Of a DNA stretch of 64,000 bases, positions 61,483 to 64,000 are shown in pieces. A program made the position numbers and the translations under genes. Each line of letters starts with the position of its first letter. The stretch's first letter is position 1. Below the pieces are notes generated by a model. It did no database searches, was not told where the DNA came from, and worked only from the letters and a program-made list of their open reading frames with translations. Origin of the DNA: Alcaligenes parafaecalis (GTDB taxonomy: Bacteria > Pseudomonadota > Gammaproteobacteria > Burkholderiales > Burkholderiaceae_B); contig NZ_JAPKNA010000002.1 of NCBI RefSeq assembly GCF_026344135.1, positions 62,001-126,000 on the forward strand, written 5' to 3'.

Positions 61483-63915
61483 TCAGAACTCAAACGAGGC
61501 GGACAGATTGAAGGTACGGGGCTGGCTGACACCGCGCCATAAGGCGCCATACCAGTAGTGCGAGTTGGCCACGTTGTAGACCGTGCCACGGAAGGTCACT
61601 GGGGTAGAGGCGATTTTGGTGGCGTAGGCAAAACCCAGGTCGTATCGACGCCAGCTAGGGATGGACTGGCTATTGGCTTGATCCAGGTACTGCTTGCCGG
61701 TGTGGATGGCGTTGGCTGTCAATGTCAGACCATTGATTTGAGGCACGTCATAGGCGACGCCCAGTTTGGCTTCAAAGCGTGGCACTTCGGGCGCGTCGTA
61801 ACCGTCATACAGCCCGCCCTGGGTTTGGGTCAGCTTGGCTTGTTTCCAGCTCAAGCCCCCAATCAGGCGCAGACCTTTGACGGGCTCACCAAAGACTTCC
61901 CATTCAACGCCTCGGTTGCGTTGCTCACCGTCAAAGCTGTAGACGTTGTCGGCATTGGTGATGGCGCTGGGGCGCGTAATTTCAAATACGGCCAGGGTGC
62001 TGGCCACACTACCGGCATCAAACTTCAGGCCAATTTCTTTTTGCTTGGACTTGTAGGGGGCGAACATCTGCCCGGCGTTGACGGCGGTCGCGGGGGCTTG
62101 AGCGCCTGCACTCAGGCCTTCAATGTAGTTTCCGTAAACAGAGACTTGGTCCGTCAGTTTGAAAAGAGCCGCAAAGGCAGGTGTGGTCGCCCGTTCGTCG
62201 TAGACATCGCCTTTGACCTGACCCGTGACGGCATCAAAGGTCTTTTGTTTGACGCGCTGTTGGCGTACCCCGACCGTCAACTGCAAACGGTCGTCCAGCA
62301 TGGACAGCGTGTCGGCAATCCCCAGGCTTTGCAGCGTGTTTTCGTTGCTCTTGGGCATGTCAGGCGAATAGTCGACGTTGGGCTTGGAGACGTAGGTGGG
62401 GTCGTAAATATTGCCGGAAGGCAGACCGGCCACCGGGTAGTTGGCTCGGGCCTGATACACAGTTCGTTCAGACGCATTGGCATTGAACGACAACTGATGG
62501 CTGATCGGCCCGGTGACGAATTTCGTTTGCGCTCCAATATCGGCGGCAATGTTCTCGAATTTGGAGTTCCATACCAGCACGGAGTCGCGCGCAAAGTCGC
62601 CATCGGTGTTCAGCAGACGCCAGTTCATGACGTTGGCAGTCATTTTGCGGTCGTTACGGCCTACGCTGGCCCAGATGGTGGTGTCATCGCTCAGGTCGTA
62701 TTCGCCCTTCAGCATGAACAGGTCGCCACGGGTGTTATAGACCGACCACGGCTCGCCCGCGATCAGCTTGTCATGCGTCGGGGGCGCGGGGACAGCAGCC
62801 AGTCTGGAGGTGATTTGCGCCGAGACACCATCCGTATTTTCTTCGTTGTGAATCCAGTCAAAGCCCACGCGCAGATTGGTGCCGCGATAGTCCAGACCCA
62901 AGCCTACGGCTTCGTTATCCAGCTTCTTGTCTTTGACGGCGGTCTCGCCTTTGCGCTTGGTGGCATTGATGCGTACCCCCCATTCCTTGTCGGCCCCAAA
63001 GCGGCGACCAAAGTCCACTTTGCCGGAGTAGATGGAGTCGCTTTCGTAGCCGATACCGACCCGGTTAAGGTCCTCGTCGGTGGCGCGTTTTGTGACGGTG
63101 TTCACGGTTCCGGCGACGCTGCCGCTGGGCATCATGCCGTTGAGCAGGGCGGAGGGGCCCTTGAAAATCTCTACGCGTTCCGAGAAGTCGCCCAGACTGC
63201 GGTTGCCGTAGGAGGCCAGGCCGTACAAGCCATTAATGCCCAGGTCTTCCAGACCGGCGGTGTTGAAACCACGGATATGCACCGAGGCGTAATTACTCAA
63301 ATCGTAATCGCTGCCTGTGGTGGATACAGAAGGGTCAGAGTCAGAAATCACCCTTAGTAAATTGCCCGACTGGGTGTTCTCAATCGCTTCGCGGGTGTAC
63401 GCCTTGGTGCTGAAGGGCGTTTCCATGAAGTCTTTATTACCCAGCATCCCTACGCGGCTGCCGGTGGCGATTTGGCCCCCGGCATAGGTCGGTGTCAGAC
63501 CATTGCTGGAAGCGACGACGGTCAGGGGAGCCAGTTGTGTGACCTGGCTATCCGCGTTGGGGGCCAAGGCTGTCAGGGACACATTCTTGCCACGGCGCTG
63601 ATAGCGGATATTGGTATTGGCCAGCAGTTGGCCCAAGGCCTGGTCGGCAGTCAGGCTGCCGGAAACGGCGGGGGCATAAAGCCCTTTGACGATCTCGGGG
63701 GAGTAGGCCAGATCCAGGGAGTAACGATTGGCCAGCTCAAGCAGCGCTTGGCTCAGGGGTTGAGCAGGAATGCTGATGGAGATGGCCGTGCTTTGAGCCT
63801 GGGCCGGTGTTGCACCTAGCCCCAAGAGCACCGCCGCAGTCAGGCAACTTATCGAGAAAGAAAAAAGGGTCTTGCTGCACGCAGCGCGGCGGCGGCCTTG
63901 TCGGGTCTGGTTCAC
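61483..63915 (-). CDS. TonB-dependent siderophore receptor with STN domain
   Basis: An 810-residue outer-membrane receptor. The signal peptide ends near residue 41 (ATPAQAQ). The STN domain spans about 45-113 (SISIPAQPLSQALLELANRY, GSLTADQALGQLLANTNIRY). The plug has VHIRGFNTAGLEDLGINGLY and VEIFKGPSALLNGMMPSGSV; the barrel ends FNLSASFEF with a terminal Phe. It resembles ferrichrome/FhuE-like receptors. The STN domain suggests that a sigma/anti-sigma pair controls it, perhaps just outside the window beyond 64000. The beta-propeller gene follows. Confidence 0.93.
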   Translation of the reverse strand: MNQTRQGRRRAACSKTLFSFSISCLTAAVLLGLGATPAQAQSTAISISIPAQPLSQALLELANRYSLDLAYSPEIVKGLYAPAVSGSLTADQALGQLLANTNIRYQRRGKNVSLTALAPNADSQVTQLAPLTVVASSNGLTPTYAGGQIATGSRVGMLGNKDFMETPFSTKAYTREAIENTQSGNLLRVISDSDPSVSTTGSDYDLSNYASVHIRGFNTAGLEDLGINGLYGLASYGNRSLGDFSERVEIFKGPSALLNGMMPSGSVAGTVNTVTKRATDEDLNRVGIGYESDSIYSGKVDFGRRFGADKEWGVRINATKRKGETAVKDKKLDNEAVGLGLDYRGTNLRVGFDWIHNEENTDGVSAQITSRLAAVPAPPTHDKLIAGEPWSVYNTRGDLFMLKGEYDLSDDTTIWASVGRNDRKMTANVMNWRLLNTDGDFARDSVLVWNSKFENIAADIGAQTKFVTGPISHQLSFNANASERTVYQARANYPVAGLPSGNIYDPTYVSKPNVDYSPDMPKSNENTLQSLGIADTLSMLDDRLQLTVGVRQQRVKQKTFDAVTGQVKGDVYDERATTPAFAALFKLTDQVSVYGNYIEGLSAGAQAPATAVNAGQMFAPYKSKQKEIGLKFDAGSVASTLAVFEITRPSAITNADNVYSFDGEQRNRGVEWEVFGEPVKGLRLIGGLSWKQAKLTQTQGGLYDGYDAPEVPRFEAKLGVAYDVPQINGLTLTANAIHTGKQYLDQANSQSIPSWRRYDLGFAYATKIASTPVTFRGTVYNVANSHYWYGALWRGVSQPRTFNLSASFEF

Positions 63916-64000
63916 TGAGCGAGGGTTCCGGTTGGGTTGCTGGCGTTTCCTGACCGCACACGCCCAGACAAGAGCGTAGGCTTGCGGATAAAAAACAGCC

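Overview
The window looks like the chromosome of a beta-proteobacterium of the order Burkholderiales, family Alcaligenaceae, most like Alcaligenes. I infer this from the gene content: a ctaC-ctaD-ctaE-surf1-ctaA-ctaB oxidase cluster with its small accessory genes, a PhaM-type PHA granule protein, the glmU-glycosyltransferase-lrp-glmS order, a UbiA/FmdB/DUF502/AspS run, and a moderately GC-rich composition. No rRNA, tRNA, insertion sequence, CRISPR array or prophage is visible. Nearly all sequence is coding and most genes are intact; only the LLM-type oxidoreductase at the left edge is cut.

Left part (1-11000) is a transport and regulator region. It holds three GNAT acetyltransferases, a thioredoxin, an arylamine N-acetyltransferase, and LysR, AraC and MerR regulators. 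It also holds three MFS exporters. One (908-2107) resembles the CmlA/FloR phenicol exporters and is preceded by a 9-codon leader ORF butted against an 11-bp hairpin, an arrangement like a ribosome-controlled attenuator. The second (3471-4658) resembles the Cmx branch and lies with a DUF2938 gene behind a textbook MerR promoter with a 19-bp spacer. The third is a 14-helix DHA2 pump beside a LysR gene.

11000-20460 is a histidine-utilization locus: hutC with an APH(6)-type kinase gene behind it, hutUH on the plus strand, and hutD-hutI-hutF on the minus strand. HutC-like operators (TTGTATATACAA type) stand before both catabolic operons. A RelE/HigA-type toxin-antitoxin pair sits where the two halves converge. 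No hutG is seen.

20600-33200 holds housekeeping genes: an aminotransferase, ubiA, an antiporter, fmdB-type, DUF502, aspS, an EEP-family protein, clsB, the glutathione-dependent formaldehyde oxidation pair frmA/frmB, and rpoH. rpoH has a perfect CIRCE element upstream and a pyrimidine-rich stem-loop plus terminator downstream that could be a 3'-UTR small RNA.

33200-46500 contains an OprC-like copper receptor with DUF2946, a large Na+/H+ antiporter with a cyclic-nucleotide-binding domain, and the full set of cytochrome c oxidase subunits with heme A synthesis and assembly genes. ctaG (cox11) is not at its usual place.

46700-53700 carries a NUDIX hydrolase, phaM, glmU, a GT4 glycosyltransferase, and an Lrp gene divergent from glmS across a very AT-rich spacer. 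53800-64000 is an iron-acquisition region: Fur box, FecI-type sigma factor, FecR-type regulator, a TonB receptor with a signalling domain and a YncE-like beta-propeller; then a DUF6616 gene; then a second receptor/beta-propeller pair on the other strand.
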